This document shows positions 42,024 to 49,608 of a DNA stretch of 50,345 nucleotides, piece by piece (the first letter of the stretch is position 1; each line of letters opens with the position of its first letter). The translations under genes and the position numbers were made by a program. The notes below the pieces were generated by a model. It saw only the letters and a list, made by a program, of their open reading frames with translations. It had not been told where the DNA came from and made no database searches. Origin of the DNA: an uncultured Bacteroides sp. GTDB lineage: Bacteria > Bacteroidota > Bacteroidia > Bacteroidales > Bacteroidaceae. The DNA lies in NCBI RefSeq assembly GCF_958445495.1, contig NZ_CAUCSQ010000032.1:1-50345 (forward strand). The letters run 5' to 3'.

Positions 42024-42875
42024 ATGAAAAAAATTACCTTATTTACTTTTTTGACATTGCTATTGTGCACTTCATGCGTCACAAAGAAGAAGTTCATGAT
42101 TGCGGAAACCGGACGTTTAGCCGCCCTTTCGAGCAAAGACAGCGTACAAGGACTGTTGGACAAATGCCGGAACACCGGCAATCAGATGTCGGCGCAAATC
42201 AGAAAACTGCTGCGCGATACGACGCAAATGGGAAACAGCATTCGCCAGTATCAAAGCATATTGAATGCGAACATGACCGAACAGGAAAAACTGAACGCCC
42301 TGTTGAACCAGAAAAAAAATGAACTGAACGAAAGAGAACGCACCATCAATGAACTGCAACAGATGATTAATACCCAAAACGAAAAAGTACAGCAATTGTT
42401 GAACAGCGTGAAAGACGCATTGCTGGGATTCAGTTCCGAAGAGCTGACTATCCGTGAAAAAGACGGAAAAGTCTATGTAGCCATGTCGGACAAACTACTG
42501 TTCCAGTCAGGAAGCGCCCGCCTGGACAAACGCGGTGAGGAAGCCCTCGGCAAACTGGCGGAAGTATTGAACAAACAGACGGATATCGACGTATTCATTG
42601 AAGGACATACCGACAACAAACCCATCAATACGGTACAATTCAAAGACAACTGGGATTTGAGCGTGATTCGCGCCACTTCCGTCGTACGCATCTTAATCAA
42701 AGACTATCATGTGAATCCTTTGCAGATACAACCTAGCGGAAGAGGCGAATACATACCTGTAGCCGACAATGAAACGGCGGAAGGCAGAAGCAAGAACCGC
42801 CGTACGGAAATCATCATGGCCCCGAAACTGGATAAACTGTTCCAGATGTTGCAGGCTTCGGAAGAAACGGAATAA
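42024..42875 (+). CDS. OmpA-family peptidoglycan-binding lipoprotein
   Basis: A 283-residue lipoprotein with lipobox CTSC (Cys18); I start at ATG 42024 because the frame upstream (from 41997) adds no signal. A coiled-coil rod spans about residues 45-135 ('LNALLNQKKNELNERERTIN'). An OmpA/MotB C-terminal domain spans about 155-270, with the peptidoglycan-binding pattern 'IEGHTDNKPI', 'NWDLSVIRATSVVRILI' and 'GRGEYIPVADN...RSKNRRTEI'. The Asp and Arg that grip diaminopimelate are present. It should tie the outer membrane to the cell wall. It is monocistronic and shares a bidirectional terminator with nadA. Confidence 0.9.
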   Translation: MKKITLFTFLTLLLCTSCVTKKKFMIAETGRLAALSSKDSVQGLLDKCRNTGNQMSAQIRKLLRDTTQMGNSIRQYQSILNANMTEQEKLNALLNQKKNELNERERTINELQQMINTQNEKVQQLLNSVKDALLGFSSEELTIREKDGKVYVAMSDKLLFQSGSARLDKRGEEALGKLAEVLNKQTDIDVFIEGHTDNKPINTVQFKDNWDLSVIRATSVVRILIKDYHVNPLQIQPSGRGEYIPVADNETAEGRSKNRRTEIIMAPKLDKLFQMLQASEETE

Positions 42876-42956
42876 ACCGTCCCGACAGGATTGTTTGCAT
42901 ACAATATGTAAAAAAAACAGATTAAAGGTTCCTTTTCAGGAATAACCGATAAAATT

Positions 42957-42998
42957 TTACCCAAGCATACGAATCTCAACGTACGCTTGGGTAATTTT
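42957..42998. terminator. Bidirectional terminator between ompA-type gene and nadA
   Basis: Stem TTACCCAAGC (42957-42966) pairs with GCTTGGGTAA (42985-42994), extended inside by TACG/CGTA, with A and T runs on both outer sides. It serves both convergent genes. Confidence 0.85.
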
Positions 42999-43040
42999 AT
43001 ATGGAATAATACCGTTAACCCGGAAGTGAAAAACTTCCTT

Positions 43041-43979
43041 CTACAATCCCAACTTGGCCGAAATCTCCAGCATCCGTTGAATCGGTTTCACAGCCTTCTC
43101 CGCTATCCCGGAATCCACCCTGATTTCCGGCGACTCGTTTTTCAGGCATTCATACAGCTTTTCCAACGTATTCAGCCGCATGAAACTACATTCGTTGCAT
43201 CCGCACGTGCTGTCGTTCGGAGGAGCGGGAATAAAAACCGTTTGCGGGCATTTCTTCCGCATCTCATGCAAGATACCCGACTCGGTAGCCACAATATACG
43301 TATTTTCGGGATGCTTCACGGCATACTTCAACAGAGCTGCCGTAGACCCCACCACATCCGCCAGTTTCAACACGGTGTTCTTGCATTCGGGATGCGCCAG
43401 CACCAGCGCTTCCGGATACTGCGCTTTCAGTTCCGCAATCTTTTCCACCGAAAACTGTTCGTGTACATGGCAAGCCCCGTTCCAAAGCAACATATTCCGG
43501 TTTGTCACGGAATTGATGTAATTCCCCAGATTCCTATCCGGCCCGAAGATAATCTTCTCGTCCTCAGGGAAGCTTTCCACAATCTGTCTCGCATTGGTGG
43601 AAGTCACCACCACATCCGTCACCGCTTTCACCGCAGCCGTCGTGTTGACATACGAAATGACAGTATGTCCCGGATGCTCGCCCACAAACCGGGCAAACTC
43701 GTCCGCCGGACAACTGTCCGCCAGCGAACAGCCCGCATCCATATCGGGAACCAGCACTTTCTTTTCCGGACAGAGCACTTTCGCCGTCTCTCCCATGAAA
43801 TGAACGCCGCACATCACAATGATGTCTGCTTCCGTCTTCGCCGCCCATTGGGCCAGCGCCAGACTGTCGCCGACGTAATCGGCGATATCCTGTATTTCCC
43901 CTTTCTGGTAGTAGTGTCCCAGGATGACTGCGTTCTTTTCTTTTTTCAGCTCGTTAATAGCCTTTATCAGTTCATTCAT
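43041..43979 (-). CDS. nadA: Quinolinate synthase A
   Basis: A 312-residue [4Fe-4S] enzyme that condenses iminoaspartate with dihydroxyacetone phosphate to quinolinate, the first committed product of NAD synthesis. It shows three pseudo-repeated domains. The expected cluster ligands are Cys84 (DAGCSLADSC), Cys170 (NGACHVHEQF) and Cys264 in 'NDSTCGCNECSFM'. The extra Cys259 and Cys261 next to the last ligand resemble the regulatory Cys pair in E. coli NadA. The short 'HYYQKGEIQDIADYVGDSL' (about 22-40) is the family N-terminus. nadB is not in the window. The long + strand open frame over it (42987-44087) is a shadow. Confidence 0.97.
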   Translation of the reverse strand: MNELIKAINELKKEKNAVILGHYYQKGEIQDIADYVGDSLALAQWAAKTEADIIVMCGVHFMGETAKVLCPEKKVLVPDMDAGCSLADSCPADEFARFVGEHPGHTVISYVNTTAAVKAVTDVVVTSTNARQIVESFPEDEKIIFGPDRNLGNYINSVTNRNMLLWNGACHVHEQFSVEKIAELKAQYPEALVLAHPECKNTVLKLADVVGSTAALLKYAVKHPENTYIVATESGILHEMRKKCPQTVFIPAPPNDSTCGCNECSFMRLNTLEKLYECLKNESPEIRVDSGIAEKAVKPIQRMLEISAKLGL

Positions 43980-44215
43980 TATAATATTCCTTTTTCTTTC
44001 CTTTTAAAAAAATCCTTTGTTAGTGATGATAGCCTGTTAATAATGTTGGCAAATAAATCCGTTTTTTCTTGCCGGATAAGTTATTAGTCCATACTTCCGG
44101 TTTATGAGTCCGTTATGAACGGAAAGAAAGTCGGAATTTTCCGGTCTATTTGCTTTATTATCAATGAAAGCGCCGTTTAGCGGGAGCTATCTATTAACTC
44201 CTTGTTAATAAAGTG

Positions 44216-44223
44216 CAAAGTTA
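44216..44223 (-). promoter_or_regulatory. Possible -7 box of nadA
   Basis: TAACTTTG followed by CAC on the minus strand is a full TAnnTTTG match. It would give a 5' leader of about 225 nt. No TTTG at -33. Confidence 0.4.
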
Positions 44224-44431
44224 AAAACTTTATGAATATAAACAGGCAGATAAGTGCTGAAAAATATGTTTATGTCCGTATGGAAAGTTTTGGTTTTATT
44301 TTTTGGAATGTTCATAACGCAGTCTTCTTATACCTTCTTTTGAATAATGCAAGAATTATTTTTCAAAATCTTTGCCGATGGTTTTGACAGGTTTTAAACC
44401 GTTATCAACATCTCTGTTAACAGAAAAGGCT

Positions 44432-44439
44432 TACCTTTG
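44432..44439 (+). promoter_or_regulatory. -7 box of the TrmH-family gene
   Basis: TACCTTTG followed by CA fully matches TAnnTTTG. It is 31 bp before ATG 44471, which supports that start over the in-frame TTG at 44372. Confidence 0.55.
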
Positions 44440-44470
44440 CAAAGTAAACGTAATCAAAGAAAGGACATGT

Positions 44471-44998
44471 ATGCGCAAACTGAAAATAACGGAGCTGAAC
44501 CGTATCAGCGCTGAAGAGTTTAAACAGGCTGAAAAGTTGCCTTTGGTAGTAGTGCTGGACGACATACGCAGCCTGCACAACATCGGTTCGGTGTTCCGTA
44601 CGTCGGATGCGTTCCGTATCGAATGTATCTGCTTGTGCGGCATAACGGCTGTTCCTCCGCATCCTGAAATCCATAAGACGGCGTTGGGAGCCGAATTCAC
44701 TGTTGACTGGAAATATGTTGATAACGCTGTTGATGCTGTTGATAACCTCCGGAAAGAAGGATATGTCGTGTATTCGGTGGAACAGGCGGAAGGCAGCGTG
44801 ATGCTGGATAAACTGGAGTTGGATAAAAACAGGAAATACGCTATTGTCATGGGAAATGAGGTCAAAGGAGTGCGGCAGGAAGTGATTGACCGTTCGGACG
44901 GATGCATCGAGATTCCCCAATACGGTACGAAGCATTCCCTGAATGTTTCCGTAACGGCGGGAATTGTAATCTGGGACTTGTTCAAGAAGTTACGCTGA
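44471..44998 (+). CDS. TrmH/SpoU-family RNA 2'-O-methyltransferase
   Basis: A 175-residue SAM-dependent methyltransferase with the trefoil-knot (SPOUT) fold. Motif 1 is 'LDDIRSLHNIGSVFRTSDAF' (about 28-47, with the catalytic Arg). Motif 2 is 'YAIVMGNEVKGVRQEVIDR' and motif 3 is 'IEIPQYGTKHSLNVSVTAGI' (about 145-164). It lacks the N-terminal RNA-binding domain of larger RlmB-type members, as usual for the short TrmH-like proteins of Bacteroidetes. Whether it acts on tRNA or rRNA cannot be read. It is divergent from nadA and has its own promoter. Confidence 0.92.
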   Translation: MRKLKITELNRISAEEFKQAEKLPLVVVLDDIRSLHNIGSVFRTSDAFRIECICLCGITAVPPHPEIHKTALGAEFTVDWKYVDNAVDAVDNLRKEGYVVYSVEQAEGSVMLDKLELDKNRKYAIVMGNEVKGVRQEVIDRSDGCIEIPQYGTKHSLNVSVTAGIVIWDLFKKLR

Positions 44999-45036
44999 TT
45001 ATGCCGGGCACACCGGCCGTTCCTGACAGGAATGGA

Positions 45037-45055
45037 AACCGGTTAATAACCGGTT
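45037..45055. repeat. AACCGGTTA palindrome downstream of the TrmH-family gene
   Basis: AACCGGTTA, one base, TAACCGGTT: a perfect 9+9 inverted repeat. It is one of two related palindromes in this gap. Confidence 0.75.
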
Positions 45056-45191
45056 GATAATGCGTTGATATAATTGTTAATAGATTGATTTTCAATGTAT
45101 CCTTATTGTTCATAAATGTAGAACCCGTTTTTCTGGAATCACCCTGGAATCATTCCGGAATTACATGTTTGCCGGACCGCATGCGATTGTT

Positions 45192-45211
45192 TTAACCGGA
45201 TATCCGGTTAA
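45192..45211. repeat. TTAACCGGAT/ATCCGGTTAA palindrome
   Basis: A 20-bp perfect palindrome in the gap between the convergent TrmH-family and DUF4294 genes. It shares the TAACCGG half-site with the palindrome at 45037. Confidence 0.75.
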
Positions 45212-45266
45212 TAAGTCCCTGACGAACAGTCCGGACCTGTCCGCTTGTCTGTTTGGAATTTCCTGT

Positions 45267-45872
45267 TCAGATTTGTCCGTTTTCTACCAATAATACGACC
45301 CGTTCCGTCAGTCTGTCTTCGCCTTCCGGGTCATATTCCTTTTTAAGGCTGGCTCCGAACAAGGCGGCAAATGCCTGATAAAATCCTGCTTTGAAAGGAC
45401 CCATGAACGCTTTTACCAGTTCATAACTGGTCTGGTTACTTTGGCGGTCTACCAGTTTTATCAACAATTTGCCTTGTGCGAAAGAAAGCTTTTTCATCCG
45501 GGCGGTATATTGCGCTTTCAATCCTTTTTCAACCCGTTTGATGTGTTTTTGCCGGGCTTTCTCATTGGGTAATGTCTGGAGATATTCATACGTTTCGATG
45601 ATGGCGCGGTTGATTTCTTTGGAGATGGGATATACTTTTTTCACATTGCGTACCAGCCGGTAGTATTCCCTGCGTTCTTTTTCGTTTTTGAATTTCATCG
45701 GGCGGAAAATATACACAGTCCTCAACTGGATACATGGAATCGTATCTCCGTTATAGATACACATCGGAACCAGGTATCCGTTGATACTTTGCTTCTCTTG
45801 GGCTTGTACGCGCTGCGAACAACAAACGATGGCAAATAATGTTATTATGACTATGTTAAGCCTCCTTTTCAC
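45267..45872 (-). CDS. DUF4294-family exported protein
   Basis: A 201-residue protein of unknown function found in Bacteroidetes. A signal peptide ends near residue 24 (RVQAQ). The first part is beta ('VPMCIYNGDTIPCIQLRTVY'), then a long basic helical region has 'EYYRLVRNVKKVYPISKEIN' and 'KARQKHIKRVEKGLKAQYTA'. The segment 'LSFAQGKLLIKLVDRQSNQT' followed by 'YELVKAFMGPFKAGFYQAFA' is the family core. No catalytic motif is recognisable. It is divergent from the HhH/beta-barrel gene, 119 bp away; this pairing may be meaningful but cannot be judged from one genome. Confidence 0.88.
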   Translation of the reverse strand: MKRRLNIVIITLFAIVCCSQRVQAQEKQSINGYLVPMCIYNGDTIPCIQLRTVYIFRPMKFKNEKERREYYRLVRNVKKVYPISKEINRAIIETYEYLQTLPNEKARQKHIKRVEKGLKAQYTARMKKLSFAQGKLLIKLVDRQSNQTSYELVKAFMGPFKAGFYQAFAALFGASLKKEYDPEGEDRLTERVVLLVENGQI

Positions 45873-45937
45873 GTTACAAAAATAAGATTAAAATTTTATT
45901 ATTCAGATATTTCCTTCGGCCGTTAACCTATTTAAAG

Positions 45938-45945
45938 TATCTTTG
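45938..45945 (+). promoter_or_regulatory. -7 box of the HhH/beta-barrel gene
   Basis: TATCTTTG followed by CGCC fully matches TAnnTTTG, 46 bp before ATG 45992. The -33 region is a poor match. Confidence 0.5.
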
Positions 45946-45991
45946 CGCCCTTCTCTGTAAGAATGCAGGAAGAAAAATAGACGATTTATTG

Positions 45992-48040
45992 ATGAAAACT
46001 GTTTGTCAGGTATGGTTGATAAGTATTATAAACAGCTTGTTCATAATTTCTGAATGTAATGCTCAAAACCTTTCAGAGAGTCTTATAGAAGATGTTTTTG
46101 AAGATTTATCTGTTAATAATCTTACTGATAACTCTGTTAATGAACTTGACTGGGGGAATGAACTGGAGGACTTGGCGGCCCGTCTGCGGGAACCTGTCAA
46201 TCTGAATAGTGCCACCCGTGAACAACTGGAACAGTTTCCTTTTCTGAGTGATATCCAGATTGAACATATATTAGCTTATGTATATATACACGGGCAGATG
46301 CAGACTCTTTACGAACTTCAATTGGTGGAAGAGATGGATGAACGGACTATCCGGTATTTACTTCCTTTTGTCTGCATCAAAGCTATTAACAATAGGCCTG
46401 CTTTTCAGTGGAAAACAATGTTGAAAAGTGCAGGTAAATACGGAAAAAATGAACTGTTAACCCGCTTTGACATACCGTTTTATAAACGAAAAGGTTATGA
46501 ACATGCTTATTTAGGGCCTGCTGTTTATAACTCCGTTAAATACGGTTTCCGCTACAGTGACCGGCTCTATGCGGGAATCGTCGCCGAAAAAGATGCCGGA
46601 GAGCCTTTCGGGGAGTTACACAATCGCTATGGCTATGATTATTATTCCTTCTATCTGTTGTTAAAGAATTGCGGGCGGTTGAAAACGTTGGCTGTCGGAA
46701 ACTATCGTCTCAGTTTCGGACAGGGGATGGTTATCAGTACTGATTATCTGATGGGAAAAACAATCTACGCCTCTTCTTTCAACAGTCGCGGCAGCGGGAT
46801 AAAAAAGCATTCTTCTACTGACGAATACAACTATTTTCGAGGTGCGGCCGCCACTGTGTCTCTGGCAAAACATTGGAATGTTTCCGGATTTTATTCGCAT
46901 CGTTCTCTGGACGGGACAATCACCGGCGGAGAAATCACCTCTATCTACAAAACCGGACTACACCGGAGTCAAAAGGAAGCGGATAAAAAGAACTTGTTCG
47001 CCATGCAGTTGACAGGCGGGAATGTGAGTTATCAACACAACCGCATCAAGCTGGGAGTCACAGGGATTTACTATCTTTTCAACCGGACTTATGAACCGGA
47101 ATTAACCGGTTATTCCAAATACAACCAGCACGGAAACAATTTCTATAATTTGGGGATGGATTATGCCTATCGTTGGCATCGTTTTTCTTTTCAGGGAGAG
47201 ACAGCCGTAGGGAAACAAGGTTGGGCTTCTTTGAACCGTTTGCAGTATTCGCCGGTTCAAAATACCCGAATCATGTTGATACACCGTTTTTATTCGTATA
47301 ATTATTGGGCGATGTTTGCCCGTTCATTTGCCGAAGGGGGTAAGGTACAAAACGAACAGGGATATTACATGGGATTGGAGACCTCCCCTTTTCGGTACTG
47401 GACGTTTTTTACTTCATTCGATATGTTTTCTTTTCCCTGGAAAAAGTATAGGACCGGTAAGCCTTCCCGCGGGCTGGACGGACTCGTCCAGGCTACTTAT
47501 ACCCCGCATCCCGGCTTATCGATGTACGTAAAATATCGTTATAAACAGAAAGAGCGTGATGAAACGAATAGTAAAGAAAAACTAACGCTTCCTATTTTTC
47601 ATCATCAATTTCGTTACCGTTTGAACTATTTTTTAAGTGAAGTGTTTAGCAGTCGTACAACTTTAGATTATAATCATTTTCATTCTCAGGACAGAGCTGC
47701 TAGTAAAGGATACCAGGCTACACAAATGGTATCTTCCCGACTGCTTTGGACCAGGCTGTTTGCTGACGTTCAAGGCAGTTATTTTTGTACGGATGATTAT
47801 GATTCGCGTGTGTACGTGTCGGAGAAAGGACTGCTTTATGCGTTTTATACTCCTTCGTTTCAGGGCAGGGGATTTCGTTGGATTGTCCGGTTGAGGTATG
47901 AGCTTAATAAACACTGGCTGTTTATAACCAGGTTCGGAGAGACATTTTACCTGGACCGTGACGAGATAGGTTCCGGCAACGATTTGATTCGGGGAAATAA
48001 AAAAGCTGATATGCAAATGCAGTTGCGTATCAAGTTTTAG
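45992..48040 (+). CDS. Exported helix-hairpin-helix protein with predicted outer-membrane beta-barrel
   Basis: A 682-residue protein with a signal peptide ending near ECNAQ. After an acidic linker, a ComEA-like helix-hairpin-helix pair spans about residues 65-130 ('VNLNSATREQLEQFPFLSDI', 'GQMQTLYELQLVEEMDER'). The remaining 540 residues are a run of alternating aromatic strands ('NYRLSFGQGMVISTDYL', 'YMGLETSPFRYWTFFTSFDM', 'MYVKYRYKQKERDETN') ending in Phe (MQLRIKF), which suits an outer-membrane barrel. HhH pairs of this kind bind DNA non-specifically in ComEA. Coupling one to a barrel suggests a DNA- or partner-binding outer-membrane protein. The family is common in Bacteroidetes but I know of no assigned function. 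Confidence 0.75.
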   Translation: MKTVCQVWLISIINSLFIISECNAQNLSESLIEDVFEDLSVNNLTDNSVNELDWGNELEDLAARLREPVNLNSATREQLEQFPFLSDIQIEHILAYVYIHGQMQTLYELQLVEEMDERTIRYLLPFVCIKAINNRPAFQWKTMLKSAGKYGKNELLTRFDIPFYKRKGYEHAYLGPAVYNSVKYGFRYSDRLYAGIVAEKDAGEPFGELHNRYGYDYYSFYLLLKNCGRLKTLAVGNYRLSFGQGMVISTDYLMGKTIYASSFNSRGSGIKKHSSTDEYNYFRGAAATVSLAKHWNVSGFYSHRSLDGTITGGEITSIYKTGLHRSQKEADKKNLFAMQLTGGNVSYQHNRIKLGVTGIYYLFNRTYEPELTGYSKYNQHGNNFYNLGMDYAYRWHRFSFQGETAVGKQGWASLNRLQYSPVQNTRIMLIHRFYSYNYWAMFARSFAEGGKVQNEQGYYMGLETSPFRYWTFFTSFDMFSFPWKKYRTGKPSRGLDGLVQATYTPHPGLSMYVKYRYKQKERDETNSKEKLTLPIFHHQFRYRLNYFLSEVFSSRTTLDYNHFHSQDRAASKGYQATQMVSSRLLWTRLFADVQGSYFCTDDYDSRVYVSEKGLLYAFYTPSFQGRGFRWIVRLRYELNKHWLFITRFGETFYLDRDEIGSGNDLIRGNKKADMQMQLRIKF

Positions 48041-48165
48041 ATTATTTTTGTGCAGGCTAATCCGGAAAGACAGGTTTCGTATGGAGCGAATAGCCGGAAA
48101 CCGTCGGTCGAGAGGAAGCGGTTGCTAAGATATATAGATTGTAAACGATTAAATTTTTAGATAAG

Positions 48166-48939
48166 ATGACTGTCATTTATCCTTCACCCATTTTCGGTCC
48201 TGTTCATTCCCGCCGTCTGGGTGTTTCTTTGGGAATAAATCTGTTGCCGGAAGACGGTAAAATCTGTTCGTTCGACTGTATTTATTGCGAATGCGGCTTT
48301 AATGCCGACCATCGTGCAAAGAAACCTTTTCCGACCCGGGAGGAAGTCCGCATCGCCTTGGAAGAGAAGTTAAAAGACATGCAGGCGAATGGTCCCGCTC
48401 CTGACGTGCTGACATTTGCCGGTAACGGCGAACCGACTGCGCATCCTCATTTTCCGGAAATCATAGAAGACACCCTTGCTCTCCGTGATGCGTATTTTCC
48501 GAAAGCGAAGGTCAGCGTATTGAGTAATTCTACATTCATCGACCGTCCCGCCGTATTTGCGGCTCTGAATAAGGTCGATAACAATATTCTGAAACTGGAT
48601 ACGGTGGACGAGGAATATATCCGTCTGTTGGACCGTCCGAATGGAAAATATTCCGTAAGGAAGATTATCGGGAAAATGAAGGAATTCAAGGGAAACTGTA
48701 TTGTGCAGACCATGTTTCTGAAAGGCGGTTATCAGGGGAAAGATATGGATAATACATCCGATAGGTACGTGCTTCCCTGGTTGGAAGCAGTGAAAGAAAT
48801 CGCTCCCCGCCAGGTGATGATATACACGATTGACCGTGAGACGCCCGACCATGATTTGCAGAAAGCCACTCATGAAGAGCTGGACCGTATTGTAGCCTTA
48901 TTGAAAAAAGAGGGTATTCCGGCAACAGCCTCTTACTGA
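48166..48939 (+). CDS. Radical SAM protein, COG0731 type
   Basis: A 257-residue radical SAM enzyme. The cluster motif is 'CSFDCIYC' (Cys34, Cys38, Cys41; CxxxCxxC). The N-terminal 'FGPVHSRRLGVSLGINLLPE' is the hallmark of COG0731, whose archaeal members (TYW1) make the tricyclic base of wyosine in tRNA-Phe. The SAM-binding 'LTFAGNGEPTAHPHFPE' (about 84-100) and a later 'KLDTVDEEYIRLLDRP' are present. The bacterial protein lacks the flavodoxin domain of eukaryotic TYW1. Bacteria do not make wyosine, so its substrate is unknown. It is a lone gene with no clear partner. Confidence 0.9.
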   Translation: MTVIYPSPIFGPVHSRRLGVSLGINLLPEDGKICSFDCIYCECGFNADHRAKKPFPTREEVRIALEEKLKDMQANGPAPDVLTFAGNGEPTAHPHFPEIIEDTLALRDAYFPKAKVSVLSNSTFIDRPAVFAALNKVDNNILKLDTVDEEYIRLLDRPNGKYSVRKIIGKMKEFKGNCIVQTMFLKGGYQGKDMDNTSDRYVLPWLEAVKEIAPRQVMIYTIDRETPDHDLQKATHEELDRIVALLKKEGIPATASY

Positions 48940-49322
48940 TGTTGACGGCTGTTTGTTTATTCGTAACCGTGTCGGGACAGATTAAGTTACGGATAGATTG
49001 AAAAAACATCTACTTAAATGTGAGATAACATATAGAAGAACCGGTTCAGACAAGTACTGTATCCGGCCGGATGATGTAGGAGGTTCCGACAAGTCAAGTA
49101 CATGTCTTTGTCTGTTCCGGTATAGGTTTTTATTTGTTCGGTTTTATTCATTTCTGGCGTTTCATGATTGGGGGCCGAATGTAAATCCGGACGGATATGT
49201 TCCACTGGCTTTGGTGGATTTTCTCTCTTGTTATCTTACGGAAGGGCTCTGCCACTACTGTTTTTCCATTTTTCCTTCCCCTTCATCTTTTGCCGCTAAA
49301 GCCGATGGATAAGTCGATACAG

Positions 49323-49344
49323 GGTGAAGGGCACGTCCTTCACC
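49323..49344. repeat. GGTGAAGG/CCTTCACC hairpin
   Basis: An 8-bp perfect inverted repeat with a 6-base loop (49323-49330 with 49337-49344). The same words recur at CCCTTCACCC (49491-49500) and GTGAAGGGGTGAA (about 49525-49537), a motif I associate with Bacteroides intergenic repeats. Confidence 0.65.
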
Positions 49345-49403
49345 TAACCTTTCGTCATTTATACATATCGTTTATGGAATTTAATGCAGTGCTTTGGAGA
49401 TGT

Positions 49404-49440
49404 AAAGCATAGCTTTAAACAAGCCAAAGCTATACTTTTT
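49404..49440 (+). terminator. Intrinsic terminator on the plus strand
   Basis: Stem AAAGCATAGCTTT (49404-49416) pairs with AAAGCTATACTTT (49426-49438) with one mismatch, followed by T to 49440. It is 465 bp after the radical SAM stop, further than usual, so the transcript is either long or separate. Confidence 0.6.
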
Positions 49441-49608
49441 AAAATCGGAACATTCGATTGAATCGGAAGTGAATGTCCGGTGAATGATGACCCTTCACCC
49501 GTTAACACTGATGAATAAGGGGAAGTGAAGGGGTGAATGTTTTTCCGGGAAAATAGTCCGGTGATGCTCATTTTGCATTTTTCAAGCCTGCGGACAAACT
49601 CATTTACA

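Larger units (their letters stand above)
43980..44470. other. Divergent gap between nadA and the TrmH-family gene
   Basis: About 490 bp. It holds a minus-strand -7 box (44216-44223) and a plus-strand -7 box (44432-44439). The nadA leader would be about 225 nt. The open frame at 44202-44387 (+) has no family look and I do not call it. Confidence 0.5.
48940..49608. other. Gap with hairpins and GTGAAGG/CCTTCAC repeats
   Basis: About 670 bp between convergent genes with no supportable ORF; the frames at 48998-49312 and 49197-49412 lack any family look. It holds a hairpin at 49323-49344, a plus-strand terminator at 49404-49440 and more CCTTCACC/GTGAAGG copies at 49491-49537. Confidence 0.55.

Noticed and set aside
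42987..44087. 366-codon open frame on the plus strand
   Set aside because: It is the antisense shadow of nadA, whose Fe-S cysteines and family motifs are on the other strand. The frame is His/Arg-rich with no family look.
44202..44387. 61-codon frame in the nadA/TrmH gap
   Set aside because: It lies over the nadA promoter region, is Phe/Asn-rich, and matches no family.
45877..45884. TATTTTTG on the minus strand as a -7 box for the DUF4294 gene
   Set aside because: It is only 4 bp before the ATG, so transcription would start within or after the start codon.
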